Shown here in pieces: positions 48,447 through 57,606 of a stretch of 64,000 nt of DNA. The first letter of the stretch is position 1, and the number at the start of each line of letters is the position of its first letter. The notes under the pieces are model-generated. The model did no database searches and was not told the origin of the DNA. It worked only from the letters and a program-made list of their open reading frames with translations. The stretch is from Halalkalibacter krulwichiae. Its GTDB lineage: Bacteria; Bacillota; Bacilli; Bacillales; Bacillaceae_D. The position numbers and the translations under genes are program-made. Location: positions 932,001-996,000 of the forward strand of contig NZ_CP020814.1 of the NCBI RefSeq assembly GCF_002109385.1, given 5' to 3'.

Positions 48447-49538
48447 TAATTCTGGCTGATTCTTTTGATATTCTGCAGCAATTTTATCAATTTCAATCTT
48501 TAATTCTTCGACCATCGTTTCCTCGGGTACTTTTCTGACAATTTCACCTTTCATAAAGAGCAACCCTTCACCTCTTGCTCCAGCAATACCAATGTCGGCT
48601 TCTCTGGCTTCTCCAGGACCATTAACGGCACAGCCTAGAACAGCTACTTTAATGGGTGCTTTAATTGAAGAAATGTACTCCTCAATTTCGTTAGCAATGC
48701 TAATAAGGTCAATCTCAATTCGGCCACATGTTGGGCATGAAATAAGTGTGGCTGCATTTGAAGCAAGACCAAAAGATTTTAGTAGCTCACGCGCAACTTT
48801 CACTTCTTCAACCGGATCTGCACTTAATGAGATACGAACGGTATTACCAATCCCTAAATTCAAAATGGCACCAAGTCCTGCCGCACTTTTAATGGTTCCA
48901 GCAAATAAAGTTCCTGATTCTGTAATTCCTAAATGGAGAGGGTAATCAAATGCTTTCGCTGCTTTTTCATAAGCTTCAATTGCTAAGTTCACATCAGAAG
49001 CTTTCATCGATACAATGATGTCATGAAAGTCAAGATCCTCAAGGATTTTTATATGGTGCAAAGCACTTTCCACCATGCCATCAGCTGTTGGATAACCATA
49101 TTTTTCAAGAATGCGTTTCTCTAAAGAACCAGCATTTACTCCAATACGAATCGGAATTCCTTTTTCTTTTGCAGCTTTCACAACTGCTTCAACTTTATGG
49201 CGTTTTCCAATATTCCCTGGATTGATACGAATTTTATCTGCTCCACCTTCAATTGCTTTAAGCGCAAGCTTATAATCAAAATGAATGTCAACTACTAATG
49301 GAATATTAATCTGAGCTTTAATATCTGAAATCGCCTCAGCTGCACGCATGTCAGGACAAGCTACGCGTACAATTTGACATCCAGCTTCTTCAAGGCGCTT
49401 AATCTCAGCGACAGTAGCTTCAACATCATGTGTTTTTGTCGTTGTCATACTCTGGACAACAACTTCATTATTTCCGCCAATCGTTAAGTTACCTACTTTA
49501 ACTGGTCGAGTTTTTGTACGATGTGTAATTTCGGTCAT
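48435..49538 (-). CDS. ispG: 4-hydroxy-3-methylbut-2-en-1-yl diphosphate synthase IspG
   Basis: A 367-residue iron-sulfur enzyme of the MEP isoprenoid pathway. Start [19 protein letters not shown], the barrel motifs [13 protein letters not shown] and [15 protein letters not shown], and the 4Fe-4S cysteines in SCPTCGR and [14 protein letters not shown] are nearly identical to Bacillus homologues. ATG 49538 matches homologue starts and has AAAGGAG upstream; the longer frame to 49607 is not supported by homology. Confidence 0.97.
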   Translation of the reverse strand: MTEITHRTKTRPVKVGNLTIGGNNEVVVQSMTTTKTHDVEATVAEIKRLEEAGCQIVRVACPDMRAAEAISDIKAQINIPLVVDIHFDYKLALKAIEGGADKIRINPGNIGKRHKVEAVVKAAKEKGIPIRIGVNAGSLEKRILEKYGYPTADGMVESALHHIKILEDLDFHDIIVSMKASDVNLAIEAYEKAAKAFDYPLHLGITESGTLFAGTIKSAAGLGAILNLGIGNTVRISLSADPVEEVKVARELLKSFGLASNAATLISCPTCGRIEIDLISIANEIEEYISSIKAPIKVAVLGCAVNGPGEAREADIGIAGARGEGLLFMKGEIVRKVPEETMVEELKIEIDKIAAEYQKNQPELEKA

Positions 49539-49672
49539 AGACCCAATCGCTCCTTTATTTCGAAGAGTTAACTCTTCACCTAGTCTCATAAAGAGAATCG
49601 TATTCATTTTATCAATGTAGGCAATTGTTTGGCAAGGATAAAGTAAGAGTCTACAAGTAGAAGTAAAAGAAA

Positions 49673-50026
49673 TCAGTGATAAACAGGGAATAGGTAGGTC
49701 TTTCCAATTTGAATATCTTCAGGTTTTAATCCGTCATTTAGTTCTTGAAAATCAAAAACAATTTCTTGAATTGATGCGGAAATAGGTCCTTCATGTAAAT
49801 GTTCTACAATCGAAAGGACGGTTTGGCCTGGTTCAATTGTAACCTCTTGAAATGGTTCAAATTGTACGAGGTTTTCTGACTCGTCACTGAGAGATTCCGT
49901 TGTCATTTCGTCGATATTGGTTTCAGCTGCTTCTGTTAAACCGTTGGGTAAAGTTCCGATCGTTAGATCATAATAAGTACTATATAGAATAACGAGGATT
50001 ATGAGAATCGTTCCGATACGTTTCAT
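49673..50026 (-). CDS. yqfZ: YqfZ-like LysM-type protein
   Basis: A 117-residue protein with an N-terminal membrane segment (residues 4-18), an acidic linker and a C-terminal LysM-like fold ([19 protein letters not shown] and [13 protein letters not shown]), suggesting wall or spore-coat peptidoglycan contact. Location upstream of ispG equals B. subtilis yqfZ. AGGAGGACAAGCTA precedes ATG. Role unknown. Confidence 0.85.
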   Translation of the reverse strand: MKRIGTILIILVILYSTYYDLTIGTLPNGLTEAAETNIDEMTTESLSDESENLVQFEPFQEVTIEPGQTVLSIVEHLHEGPISASIQEIVFDFQELNDGLKPEDIQIGKTYLFPVYH

Positions 50027-50151
50027 TAGCTTGTCCTCCTAGTTTTTAGTTGAACTAATTCATTTAAAGTATATGTTGTTTCTTTGTTAATATGACAAAA
50101 TGAGGAAGATGTCTTGGAATAATTTTCTTTAAAGGCTGGGAGTGAATAGGA

Positions 50152-51383
50152 ATGGGAGCCCGTCCAGGATACATAATGTTTTTCATTGGCTTGCTACCAA
50201 TAATCATGGTAATAGGAAATTCGATGTTTATACCATTGCTTCCACAGATGCAAATAGATCTAGCTATTACGACTGTTGAAGGTGGATGGTTATTAACGAG
50301 TTTTTCTATTCCGGCAGCTCTTCTTGTACCGTTAGGAGGAATTTTATCGGATCGATTTGGTCGAAGAAAAATAGCGCTTATTGCCTTGCCGATAATTATG
50401 ATCGGGTGTTTCATTTCAGCGATTGCGACTATGAAGGCGGAGGTGACAAATGCATTTCAGCTTATGTTGATTGGGAGAGTGATACAAGGAGTTGGGGCTG
50501 GTGGTGTTACTCCGTTAGCTATGGCATTTATTTCTGACATATATCATGGCGAGCAAAGAAATCGTGCCTTAGGAACGATAGAGGTGTTTAACGGCATAGG
50601 TAAAGTTATTAGTCCGATAATTGGAGGGGTTGTTCTTGCTTTATCATGGTCACTAAGCTTTGTATTCTTGTTTGCTATTTCACTATTTGCTTTAGTGGGC
50701 ATACTTCTATTTGTTCAAACAGATGCTACAGTATCAATTGATCAAGTACCATACCAAAAAAGAAAAAAGAATATTACTTATTTATTTAAAATTCATTGGA
50801 GGTGGTTACTACCGATTTTTTTCACCGGAGTAATTGGTATGTTTTTATTGTTTGGTTATTTATTCTATTTTTCGTATTTATTAGAGATGACAATCGCAAA
50901 TTCTTTATGGAATGGGATTTTCTTAGCTGTTCCTTTATTCATGTTGACAATTTTTTCTTATATGACAGGCAGGGGACTTAAAGGCAAAGAAACACAGTAC
51001 AAAAAAGTCTTTTCATATGGCCTTCTGTTCATGCTGATAGGCGCGCTAATGATTGTTATTTTGCCTCTTCAATGGATGGCTTTTTTGTTGTCATTGATGT
51101 TTTTTTCAGCAGGATTCGGGATGTTGCTACCTGCGGCTAACTCAGCTTTAGCTTCTATTGTTACGAAGGGAGAGAGGGGACAGTCTTTTCGTTTTACTCG
51201 ATGTTGCGGTTTCTCGGTGTAGCGTTAGGTCCGCTCTTCTTTGGGATTTGGATGATGAATGAAGAACAAATGGTATTTAGCGCTTTATTTCTCATATGTT
51301 TAAATACTGTGGTTGTACTCTATTGTTGGCCATGCTTTCCAGTTGGAAAAGAATGTAAGGGAACAGAATTGTCACGTTTATAA
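50152..51383 (+). pseudogene. MFS drug/proton antiporter-like transporter, frameshifted
   Basis: About eleven to twelve membrane segments of the major facilitator superfamily, with motif A as GGILSDRFGRRKIAL (about residue 63) and the antiporter-type motif GRVIQGVGAGGVTPL. The frame ends at 51222 in SFRFTRCCGFSV, while another frame continues SMLRFLGVALGPLFFG to 51383. One more G in GGGG 51176-51179 restores RGTVFSFYSMLRFLG and a 410-residue protein. Related to QacA/TetL-type multidrug pumps; substrate unknown. It is not at this place in B. subtilis. Confidence 0.8.
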
Positions 51384-51412
51384 ATTGAAAACGTGACTTA
51401 AGTCCCTTTTAT
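51370..51412 (+). terminator. Terminator of the MFS gene
   Basis: GTCACGTTT pairs with AAACGTGAC, followed by a T-rich tail; an outer AAGGGA/TCCCTTT pair may extend it. Confidence 0.75.
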
Positions 51413-51505
51413 TTCTTTTGAAAAAAGTGTTTCTTAATTAGTATAGCTCTCGTCTTACATGAGAGTGACTTGGTATGACCAGTCGTAAAAGGAGAGTTGA
51501 TTGAA

Positions 51506-52381
51506 ATGAAATCGTTATGGAAAAAGTTAATTAGTGTCACGTTAGTGCTTTCTTTATTAGTGCCAGTGTATGTGATGGCAGATGCAGCTCCCGGAGATGT
51601 TGTCATTACTCTAGGTGAAAATTTATCTGAGACACAAAAGCAAAGTTTGCTTAGTGAAATGGGAGCAACGGATGAAGATCAAATCATTTATGTAACAAAT
51701 GCCGAAGAACATCAATATTTGGGAAATTACATTAGTGCATCTCGCATAGGAACGAGAGCTCTGTCATCTTCTAAAATTACGTTAAGAGAAGAGGGTGCTG
51801 GACTTACCGTCCAAGCTAATAATATTGATTGGGTTTCTGAGGAAATGTATGCAAATGCTTTAATTACAGCAGGTGTTGAAGATGCGGATATTTATGTTAC
51901 AGCCCCAATAAAAGTATCCGGTACAGCCGCACTAACAGGCTTAATTAAAGCATATGAAGTTGCAGCAGAAGTCGTTATACCAGAAGAACAAAAACAAATT
52001 GCCAATGAGGAAATGGTACGAACTGGGGAACTTAGTGAATCAATTGGTGTTGAAGAAGCAACAGAATTAATGAACAGAATTAAAGAAGAAATCGCAAATA
52101 ACGCGGTTGAAACAGAAGATGACCTACGGGAATTGATTCGCCGTATTGCAGCAGAATTAGGTGTAACACTAACAGATGAAGAACTAGATGGTTTAGTGTC
52201 TCTATTTATGAGGATGAAAGATATGAATATCGATTGGAACCAAGTCCAAAATCAAATATCAAAAGTTCGCGATAATTTAGGCGATTTTCTAAACAGAGAG
52301 GAAACGCAAGGTTTTATTAGAAGCTTGTTGGACCTATTAAGTCGTCTTATTGATTCACTTCGTAGCTTATTTAGTTCATAA
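51506..52381 (+). CDS. Secreted DUF1002 protein (YpuA-like)
   Basis: A 291-residue protein with a signal peptide (SLWKKLISVTLVLSLLVPVY, likely cleaved after MADA) and the DUF1002 domain: DVVITLGENLSETQKQSLL, SSSKITLREEGAGLTVQ, and the C-terminal helical part. B. subtilis YpuA has the same layout. Function unknown, probably extracellular. ATG 51506 follows AAAGGAGAG at 9 nt. A terminator comes right after, so it is transcribed alone. Confidence 0.9.
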   Translation: MKSLWKKLISVTLVLSLLVPVYVMADAAPGDVVITLGENLSETQKQSLLSEMGATDEDQIIYVTNAEEHQYLGNYISASRIGTRALSSSKITLREEGAGLTVQANNIDWVSEEMYANALITAGVEDADIYVTAPIKVSGTAALTGLIKAYEVAAEVVIPEEQKQIANEEMVRTGELSESIGVEEATELMNRIKEEIANNAVETEDDLRELIRRIAAELGVTLTDEELDGLVSLFMRMKDMNIDWNQVQNQISKVRDNLGDFLNREETQGFIRSLLDLLSRLIDSLRSLFSS

Positions 52382-52383
52382 TA

Positions 52384-52413
52384 AGAAAGAGAGGAATACC
52401 CTCTCTTCTTTTT
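52384..52413 (+). terminator. Terminator of the DUF1002 gene
   Basis: AGAAAGAGAGG pairs with CCTCTCTTCT, then TTTTTG. Confidence 0.85.
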
Positions 52414-52449
52414 GTTTACCTTTTTTATGAAATGTAAATGTAAAAAATG

Positions 52450-52475
52450 TGAAACATCTCTTGATTTGAATCGTA
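52450..52475 (+). promoter_or_regulatory. Sigma-W promoter of the second NfeD gene
   Basis: TGAAAC (52450-52455) and CGTA (52472-52475) separated by exactly 16 bp, a full match to the sigma-W consensus. The predicted leader is short, with the AAAGGAGG ribosome site at 52484. Confidence 0.85.
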
Positions 52476-52498
52476 TGAAATACAAAGGAGGTTTGCAT

Positions 52499-53146
52499 AT
52501 GGAATGGTTAAATTCTGCTAGTATCGGCTTTTTAGTTGTATTTTTAGGAACTTTATTTTTGATTGGCGAATTGCTAGTTCGTGTTAAAGGTTTATTTGCA
52601 GTGCTTGGAATTGCAATTATGGCTATGTATTTTTCGTTTCACCTATCAGGAGATGTAGGTTTGTGGGTTGTTATTTTGTATGTTGTAGGCTTAGTGTTAA
52701 TTATAATTGATGGAAAAGTAATAACTGATGGAACAGTTGCTTTGCTAGGTGTCGTACTTATGATTATTGGATTGGCTGTCCCAGCTCCTAACTTTATATA
52801 CGGTGCCCTAGTTTCGATGGGATTCTTAGTTGGCGCATTTAGTTCCGCCTTATTTTTGAAAGTGTTTCCTTCGCGTAACCTTTGGGCAAAAATGACTTTG
52901 AAAGATCGATTAACAAGTGACATCGGATATAATTCGATCAATGATCGTTATCATGATTTAGTTGGTAAACAAGGTCAAACAATTAGCTCGTTCCGTCCTA
53001 CTGGAACAGTTGAAATTGACGGTGAGCAATATAGTGCAACAAGTGGTGGTCATTGGTTAGAAGCTAATATGCCTGTCGTCGTGACATCTGTAGATGGAAC
53101 GAGAATTGTAGTGAAGAAAATAGAGGAAGAGTCAAAAAGCGAGTAA
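52499..53146 (+). CDS. NfeD family membrane protein (short form)
   Basis: A 215-residue NfeD protein without a protease domain: four to five membrane segments (residues 5-125) and a C-terminal OB-fold (VGKQGQTISSFRPTGTVEID, VTSVDGTRIVVKKIEEE). NfeD proteins partner flotillins; FloA is encoded at 7814. The sigma-W promoter resembles B. subtilis yuaF control, although no flotillin gene follows here. ATG 52499 after AAAGGAGG; a longer frame from 52412 is not supported. Confidence 0.9.
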   Translation: MEWLNSASIGFLVVFLGTLFLIGELLVRVKGLFAVLGIAIMAMYFSFHLSGDVGLWVVILYVVGLVLIIIDGKVITDGTVALLGVVLMIIGLAVPAPNFIYGALVSMGFLVGAFSSALFLKVFPSRNLWAKMTLKDRLTSDIGYNSINDRYHDLVGKQGQTISSFRPTGTVEIDGEQYSATSGGHWLEANMPVVVTSVDGTRIVVKKIEEESKSE

Positions 53147-53172
53147 ACAATTTGTTTATCTCGCTTTTTGTT
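53135..53172. terminator. Bidirectional terminator
   Basis: AAAAAGCGAGTAAACAA pairs with TTGTTTATCTCGCTTTTT (one bulge) between convergent genes. Confidence 0.85.
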
Positions 53173-53944
53173 TTGGTTTTGGAATGGACCAAACTGCTAT
53201 CAAAACAATTATTAATGTTGAAAGGAAAAAGGCACTGAATGGTATAGGGAATAATAATGAATCCATCCAATATAGTAAAATGACAGGTAAAGTAAGGGCG
53301 TGTGCGGTAATTGACCACAACTGTCGATATTGTAATGAGGGACGGTTTCCTTTCAAAACTAAAGCAAATACTGCAAGTAGAGAAATCCCTAGATAAGCAA
53401 GGCCGGCAAGTCCCGAATAAAGCAAGCCTGTCAAAATAACTAATAAAACAGGCAGGAACGATTGTAAATCAGAAAAACGATTAGAAAGATCGTCTTTAGA
53501 TAATTCATTTAAACCAAGTAGTGTATAGGAAATGGTTTGGGTTGTTCCGTTGGAGACAAAAAAGAATTGATCCCTTTGCAAGACAACCGCTTCAGAAAGT
53601 TGTATTAATTGCTCTTCTGAAAAAGAATTTGTTGGATCAATAATGACAACACCTTCATTAAGCTCATCAGAGTAATAATAATCGTCTATATCGGCTTGTA
53701 AACGACCGTCTGAAATTTGAAAAGCCGGCAGGTCATCTAAAAGTAGATTGTTTAATTTTTCAACTGCAGAGTAAGTGGTTGTATTGAAACTAATAAAATA
53801 AGGGACGCTTGCCACAAATACAATGAATAGAACATATCCAATAGTCGTAGTAATCGGTCGGAAACGACTATATGCAATTACTTTTTTATTATAAAAAGAT
53901 TTAATAAACCATTCCCAAAAATTCAGGGTAATCACCTCTTTCAT
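53156..53944 (-). CDS. yqgB: DUF1189 membrane protein (YqgB-like)
   Basis: A 262-residue protein with an N-terminal amphipathic motif (FWEWFIKSFYNKKVIAYSRF) typical of DUF1189, one membrane segment near residue 40, an extracellular domain (about 60-165) and four further membrane segments. B. subtilis yqgB lies in the same region. The ATG at 53944 has a poor ribosome site; AAGAGGTGATT lies inside the frame and would suit a CTG six codons in, so the start is uncertain. Function unknown. Confidence 0.85.
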   Translation of the reverse strand: MKEVITLNFWEWFIKSFYNKKVIAYSRFRPITTTIGYVLFIVFVASVPYFISFNTTTYSAVEKLNNLLLDDLPAFQISDGRLQADIDDYYYSDELNEGVVIIDPTNSFSEEQLIQLSEAVVLQRDQFFFVSNGTTQTISYTLLGLNELSKDDLSNRFSDLQSFLPVLLVILTGLLYSGLAGLAYLGISLLAVFALVLKGNRPSLQYRQLWSITAHALTLPVILLYWMDSLLFPIPFSAFFLSTLIIVLIAVWSIPKPKQKAR

Positions 53945-54095
53945 TTCTCTGCTATTTTAACGAAAGTCGCATTGAAATGCTATGAACTTTTCTTGAGTAT
54001 TTTAAGACGATTTTCCCTCAAAGATAATTTTTATTTTTTATTGTTTACAAAACGATTATAAATGCTTAATAATAGACAGAGTGTCCATGTTGATG

Positions 54096-54104
54096 TTTGT
54101 CGAA
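54096..54104 (+). promoter_or_regulatory. Candidate Spo0A box before the Na/Pi transporter
   Basis: TTTGTCGAA 47 bp before the start codon. Same perfect 9-mer as at 2245, 23976 and 43317. Function inferred only. Confidence 0.35.
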
Positions 54105-54150
54105 ATTGGGCCTAAAAATGTACCTTATGAAGATGAAGGGATGAGGATTT

Positions 54151-55776
54151 GTGGATTTACAAACGCTCTTGTTCATGTTTTTCGGTGGTCTTGGGATCTT
54201 CCTGTTTGGGATCAAATATATGGGAGATGGACTACAGAAAGTCGCTGGAGAAGGTCTTAGAGATTTACTAGATAAATTTACGACTAATCCACTTATGGGA
54301 GTTATTGCGGGGCTTTTTGTTACTGTCCTCCTACAAACGAGTACAGGAACAACAGTCTTAACGATTGGACTTGTTAATGCCGGGTTTATGACGTTAAAGC
54401 AAGCGATTGGTGTTATTATGGGGGCAAATATTGGAACGACTGTAACGGCCTTCATTATCGGAATCAAAATTTCAGCTTACGCGTTACCTATTATCGCTCT
54501 AGGGGCAGCGCTTATTTTCTTTTTCAAAGCAAAGAAAATAAACAATTATGGGCAAGTTGTGTTTGGTTTTGGGGCTTTATTTTATGGTTTAGAGTTAATG
54601 GGGACAGGTTTAAAACCGCTTCGGGAATTAGAAGCTTTCGCGGAGTTAACGGTTAGCATGAGTGATAACCCGTTACTTGGTGTTTTAATTGGAACCATTT
54701 TTACTGTTGCTGTACAAAGCTCAAGTGCATCAATAGGTCTTCTTCAACAGTTATATGATCAAGGAGCAATGGGGTTAAGTGCTGCCTTACCAGTTTTATT
54801 CGGTGATAATATTGGAACAACGATTACGGCAATTTTAGCTTCGATTGGAGCATCTGTTGCTGCAAAACGAGCTGCTTTAACCCATGTTATCTTTAACTTA
54901 ATTGGGACGATTATTGTTTTAATACTCTTCCAACCGTTCCTACAATTAATTGGTTACCTCGCAGTAGAGCTTGGATTGAATCGTCCAATGACGATTGCTT
55001 TTGCTCATGGTATTTTTAATGTGTCGAACACATTAATTCAATTGCCTTTTATTGCTGTGCTAGCAATAATTGTAACCAAACTAGTTCCAGGTGAGGAGTA
55101 CAGCATTGAATACAAGGCAAAGCATCTTGATCCTAGATTTATCGGGAGTTCACCGGCCATCGCGTTAGGTCAAGCGAAACAAGAGGTTTTACGTATGGCT
55201 GAGTTTGCTGAAAGAGGGTTAACTGAAGTCAGTCAATACTTAGAAAATGGTCAAAAGCGACATGCGGAAATGTCTGTTCAATTTGAAGATGCAATAAATA
55301 ATTTAGATAGAAAAATAACAGATTATTTAATTCAAATTTCCTCACGATCTCTTTCCGCTCAAGATTCAAAAATGCATTCAATCCTGATGGATACAGTTCG
55401 AGATATTGAGCGAATTGGTGATCATATTGAAAACATTGTTGAGTTAAAAGATTATCAAAAAGCGAATAAAGTCGTTATTTCTGATAAGGCACTTGAAGAT
55501 TTGCGTGAAATGTCAGAATTGACACTCTCAACCTTAAAAGAGTCTATCAAAGCATTGGAACATGTTGATGGAGATTTAGCACGTTCGGTCTTAGAAAAAG
55601 AAGAACAAATAGATAAGATGGAACGTAAGTTAAGAAAGCAACATATTAAGCGTGTGAATGAAGGTAAATGTTCTGGTGCAGCTGGAATCGTGTTTGTAGA
55701 TATTGTCAGCAATTTGGAACGAATTGGTGATCATTCAGTAAATATTGCTGAAGTAGTTATTGGTGAGGAGAATTAA
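54151..55776 (+). CDS. Na+/phosphate cotransporter with C-terminal PhoU-like domain
   Basis: A 541-residue protein: PNaS transporter part with the paired motifs LLQTSTGTTVLTIGLV (about residue 60) and AVQSSSASIGLLQQLY (about 190), GANIGTTVTAF and GDNIGTTITAI, about eight membrane segments; then from about residue 340 a helical PhoU-like domain (SILMDTVRDIERIGDHIENI, SNLERIGDHSVNIAE). Probably imports or exports phosphate with sodium. The GTG start at 54151 follows GATGAGG. A second family member without PhoU lies at 3631. Confidence 0.94.
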   Translation: MDLQTLLFMFFGGLGIFLFGIKYMGDGLQKVAGEGLRDLLDKFTTNPLMGVIAGLFVTVLLQTSTGTTVLTIGLVNAGFMTLKQAIGVIMGANIGTTVTAFIIGIKISAYALPIIALGAALIFFFKAKKINNYGQVVFGFGALFYGLELMGTGLKPLRELEAFAELTVSMSDNPLLGVLIGTIFTVAVQSSSASIGLLQQLYDQGAMGLSAALPVLFGDNIGTTITAILASIGASVAAKRAALTHVIFNLIGTIIVLILFQPFLQLIGYLAVELGLNRPMTIAFAHGIFNVSNTLIQLPFIAVLAIIVTKLVPGEEYSIEYKAKHLDPRFIGSSPAIALGQAKQEVLRMAEFAERGLTEVSQYLENGQKRHAEMSVQFEDAINNLDRKITDYLIQISSRSLSAQDSKMHSILMDTVRDIERIGDHIENIVELKDYQKANKVVISDKALEDLREMSELTLSTLKESIKALEHVDGDLARSVLEKEEQIDKMERKLRKQHIKRVNEGKCSGAAGIVFVDIVSNLERIGDHSVNIAEVVIGEEN

Positions 55777-55821
55777 GCAATACTTTCTTAAGAGCCATCA
55801 ATAGCAAGTGCTTCATCTCAT

Positions 55822-55863
55822 AGGTGTCCCAAAAGATCTTTGACGTTTTGGGACACCTTTTCT
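55822..55863 (+). terminator. Terminator of the Na/Pi transporter gene
   Basis: AGGTGTCCCAAAA pairs perfectly with TTTTGGGACACCT, then TTTTCT. Same arm type as several other terminators here. Confidence 0.92.
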
Positions 55864-55958
55864 AATAAAAACTCTTATGAAGAAAAGTGCTTGTATAGCA
55901 AGATCATGTGTGTTACATTGAATCAGTACTGACTGAAAAAGTTTTTTAGTGAAAGGTA

Positions 55959-55987
55959 TTGACGAGAGTTTGAAGCCGTGATATTAT
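55959..55987 (+). promoter_or_regulatory. Promoter of the tRNA cluster
   Basis: TTGACG and TATTAT with a 17-bp spacer, 24 nt before the first tRNA. Confidence 0.7.
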
Positions 55988-56010
55988 AATTCTTGTCTTT
56001 AAGAAACTAT

Positions 56011-56085
56011 TCCACAGTAGCTCAGTGGTAGAGCAATCGGCTGTTAACCGATCGGTCGTAGGTTCGAGTCCTACCTGTGGAGCCA
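56011..56085 (+). tRNA. tRNA-Asn (GTT)
   Basis: Cloverleaf with acceptor TCCACAG/CTGTGGA, anticodon GTT in CTGTTAA, T-loop TTCGAGT and encoded CCA. First of five clustered tRNAs. Confidence 0.96.
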
Positions 56086-56092
56086 TAATTAT

Positions 56093-56166
56093 GGCGGCGT
56101 AGCTCAGCTGGCTAGAGCGTACGGTTCATACCCGTGAGGTCGTGGGTTCGATTCCCTCCGCCGCTA
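56093..56166 (+). tRNA. tRNA-Met (CAT), elongator type
   Basis: Acceptor GGCGGCG pairs with CGCCGCT (one G-U), anticodon loop TTCATAC. The start GGCGGCGTAGCTCAGCTGG is that of Bacillus elongator tRNA-Met; no initiator features. CCA is not encoded. Confidence 0.9.
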
Positions 56167-56194
56167 TTATTTAATTGAATAAGTTTACTTTTAT

Positions 56195-56271
56195 GGCGAT
56201 TGTGGCGAAGTGGTTAACGCATCGGATTGTGGTTCCGACATTCGTGGGTTCGATTCCCATCAGTCGCCCCA
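56195..56271 (+). tRNA. tRNA-His (GTG)
   Basis: Anticodon GTG in ATTGTGG, acceptor GCGATTG/CAGTCGC with the extra 5' G paired to C73, encoded CCA. Confidence 0.95.
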
Positions 56272-56275
56272 TAAA

Positions 56276-56352
56276 GGACCCTTAGCTCAGTTGGTCAGAG
56301 CAGTCGGCTCATAACCGATCGGTCGTAGGTTCGAGTCCTACAGGGTCCACCA
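56276..56352 (+). tRNA. tRNA with CAT anticodon, probably tRNA-Ile2 (lysidine type)
   Basis: Acceptor GGACCCT/AGGGTCC, anticodon loop CTCATAA, encoded CCA. The body resembles the Bacillus minor tRNA-Ile whose C34 is changed to lysidine by TilS, rather than elongator Met (56093) or initiator. Isotype is inferred from identity elements, not proved. Confidence 0.85.
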
Positions 56353-56364
56353 TTTAGTTTATTC

Positions 56365-56457
56365 GGAGGAATACCCAAGTCCGGCTGAAGGGATCGGTCT
56401 TGAAAACCGACAGGCGGGTTAAACCGCGCGGGGGTTCGAATCCCTCTTCCTCCGCCA
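56365..56457 (+). tRNA. tRNA-Ser (TGA)
   Basis: 93 nt with the long variable arm of class II tRNAs, anticodon TGA in CTTGAAA, acceptor GGAGGAA/TTCCTCC, encoded CCA. Confidence 0.95.
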
Positions 56458-56471
56458 TTACTTACATATAT

Positions 56472-56502
56472 AAAAGGATCTGCACAAGCAGATCCTTTTT
56501 TT
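56472..56502 (+). terminator. Terminator of the tRNA cluster
   Basis: AAAAGGATCTGC pairs with GCAGATCCTTTT, then T-run. Confidence 0.93.
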
Positions 56503-56526
56503 AATACATTTGGAAAGTTGTGTTTC

Positions 56527-57339
56527 TTATAGTGAAGCCCAATATAATGAACCAAATGCTATGCAGAAGCAAGCAAAGAAAGTTAACCTCGTATGCTCTA
56601 CTAAAGAAATAATCCACTTTATCCCAACTAAAGCAGACAAAAATGAAGTGATGAAGGCGATAGATAAGGCCAGTAGTTGGGTCTCCTTATAACTTCGTAT
56701 AAGTTCTGGTAGCTTAACAATACTCATGCCGAAAAAAACAGGAATGGAAAGAATAATTGTGTAACGAAGTGCCGTTTGTTTATTTATTCGAAGTGAGAGG
56801 GCTAAAAATAATGAACTCCCAGTCCTAGATATACCTGGAATGAGGGAAGCTACTTGACCGAAGCCAATGATAATGGCATCCTTCCATGTTAAATCTTTAT
56901 GCGAACGATTCCCAGGAGAAAGGCCGTGTTCTATAAGGATAAGCAGAAACCCAGAGGTAATTAACGAGACGGCTACTGTTTCAGGTGTTGTAAACGTCTC
57001 TCCAATATTAGTTTCTAAAAATGTCATTATACCAATAGTTGTGATGGTTGAAATGAAAATGAGGATTGTGAATTGGTAATTTGATTTTGAATCATTATTT
57101 TTTTCTTTACTATATGACCAGAAATCTTGGAGGATATTAAGAAGTTCTTGTCGAAAATAAAAAATAACGGCTAATACGGAGGCAATATGTAGAAATGTCT
57201 CGAAAGCAAGTTTGAAATCTTCACCAATACTAATATCAAGTAGCCTCTGAGTCATTAACATCAGAGCGGTACTAGAAATTGGTAAAAATTCAGACAGGCC
57301 TTGGATTAAGCCCAGTAGGAATGCCTCAAAATAACTCAT
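56527..57339 (-). CDS. Undecaprenyl-diphosphatase family protein (UppP/BacA-like)
   Basis: A 270-residue membrane protein of the UppP family, which dephosphorylates undecaprenyl diphosphate to recycle the cell-wall carrier and gives bacitracin tolerance. Motifs: LIQGLSEFLPISSTALMLM (residues 10-28) and SLIPGISRTGSSLFLAL (about 165), eight membrane segments. The usual SSTGH/SSTAH histidine is replaced (SSTALM), so activity may differ. ATG 57339 follows GGAGGGT at 8 nt; the longer frame upstream is unsupported. Not at this site in B. subtilis. Confidence 0.87.
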   Translation of the reverse strand: MSYFEAFLLGLIQGLSEFLPISSTALMLMTQRLLDISIGEDFKLAFETFLHIASVLAVIFYFRQELLNILQDFWSYSKEKNNDSKSNYQFTILIFISTITTIGIMTFLETNIGETFTTPETVAVSLITSGFLLILIEHGLSPGNRSHKDLTWKDAIIIGFGQVASLIPGISRTGSSLFLALSLRINKQTALRYTIILSIPVFFGMSIVKLPELIRSYKETQLLALSIAFITSFLSALVGIKWIISLVEHTRLTFFACFCIAFGSLYWASL

Positions 57340-57438
57340 GTGAAAGTACCCTCCAATACTTTTGATCTTAAACGTATCATACTTTTCATTTATAAGAGCT
57401 CTAACCATATTTATTAACATGTCCATTTGTTATGACTC

Positions 57439-57464
57439 GTTTATTTCAAGTGTTTAAAGGGTAG
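57439..57464 (+). promoter_or_regulatory. Sigma-B-like promoter upstream of sodA
   Basis: GTTTAT (57439-57444) and GGGTAG (57459-57464) with a 14-bp spacer match 10 of 12 positions of the sigma-B consensus GTTTAA-N14-GGGTAT. It lies 143 bp before the sodA start. General-stress control of sodA is plausible but not shown. Confidence 0.5.
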
Positions 57465-57606
57465 AGTAATCTTGTCTGCATTGCTGAAAAAATAATAAGC
57501 ATATTGATTGCAACAATGCTCAAATTTTGGTAATGTAAGAACTGGAAGACTTATGAAACATTTGTGTTGAAAAAGTCAACATATCATTTTAGAGGAGGAA
57601 TTACAA

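Noticed and set aside
56011..56457. Prophage or genomic island at the tRNA cluster
   Set aside because: No integrase, no repeat of a tRNA 3' end and no mobile genes are visible; neighbours are ordinary chromosomal genes.
18521..57157. Further Spo0A core matches (TGTCGAA) inside recO, dnaG, the DUF1540 gene and the uppP-like gene
   Set aside because: They match only the 7-base core, lie inside coding sequence, and occur at a rate expected by chance.
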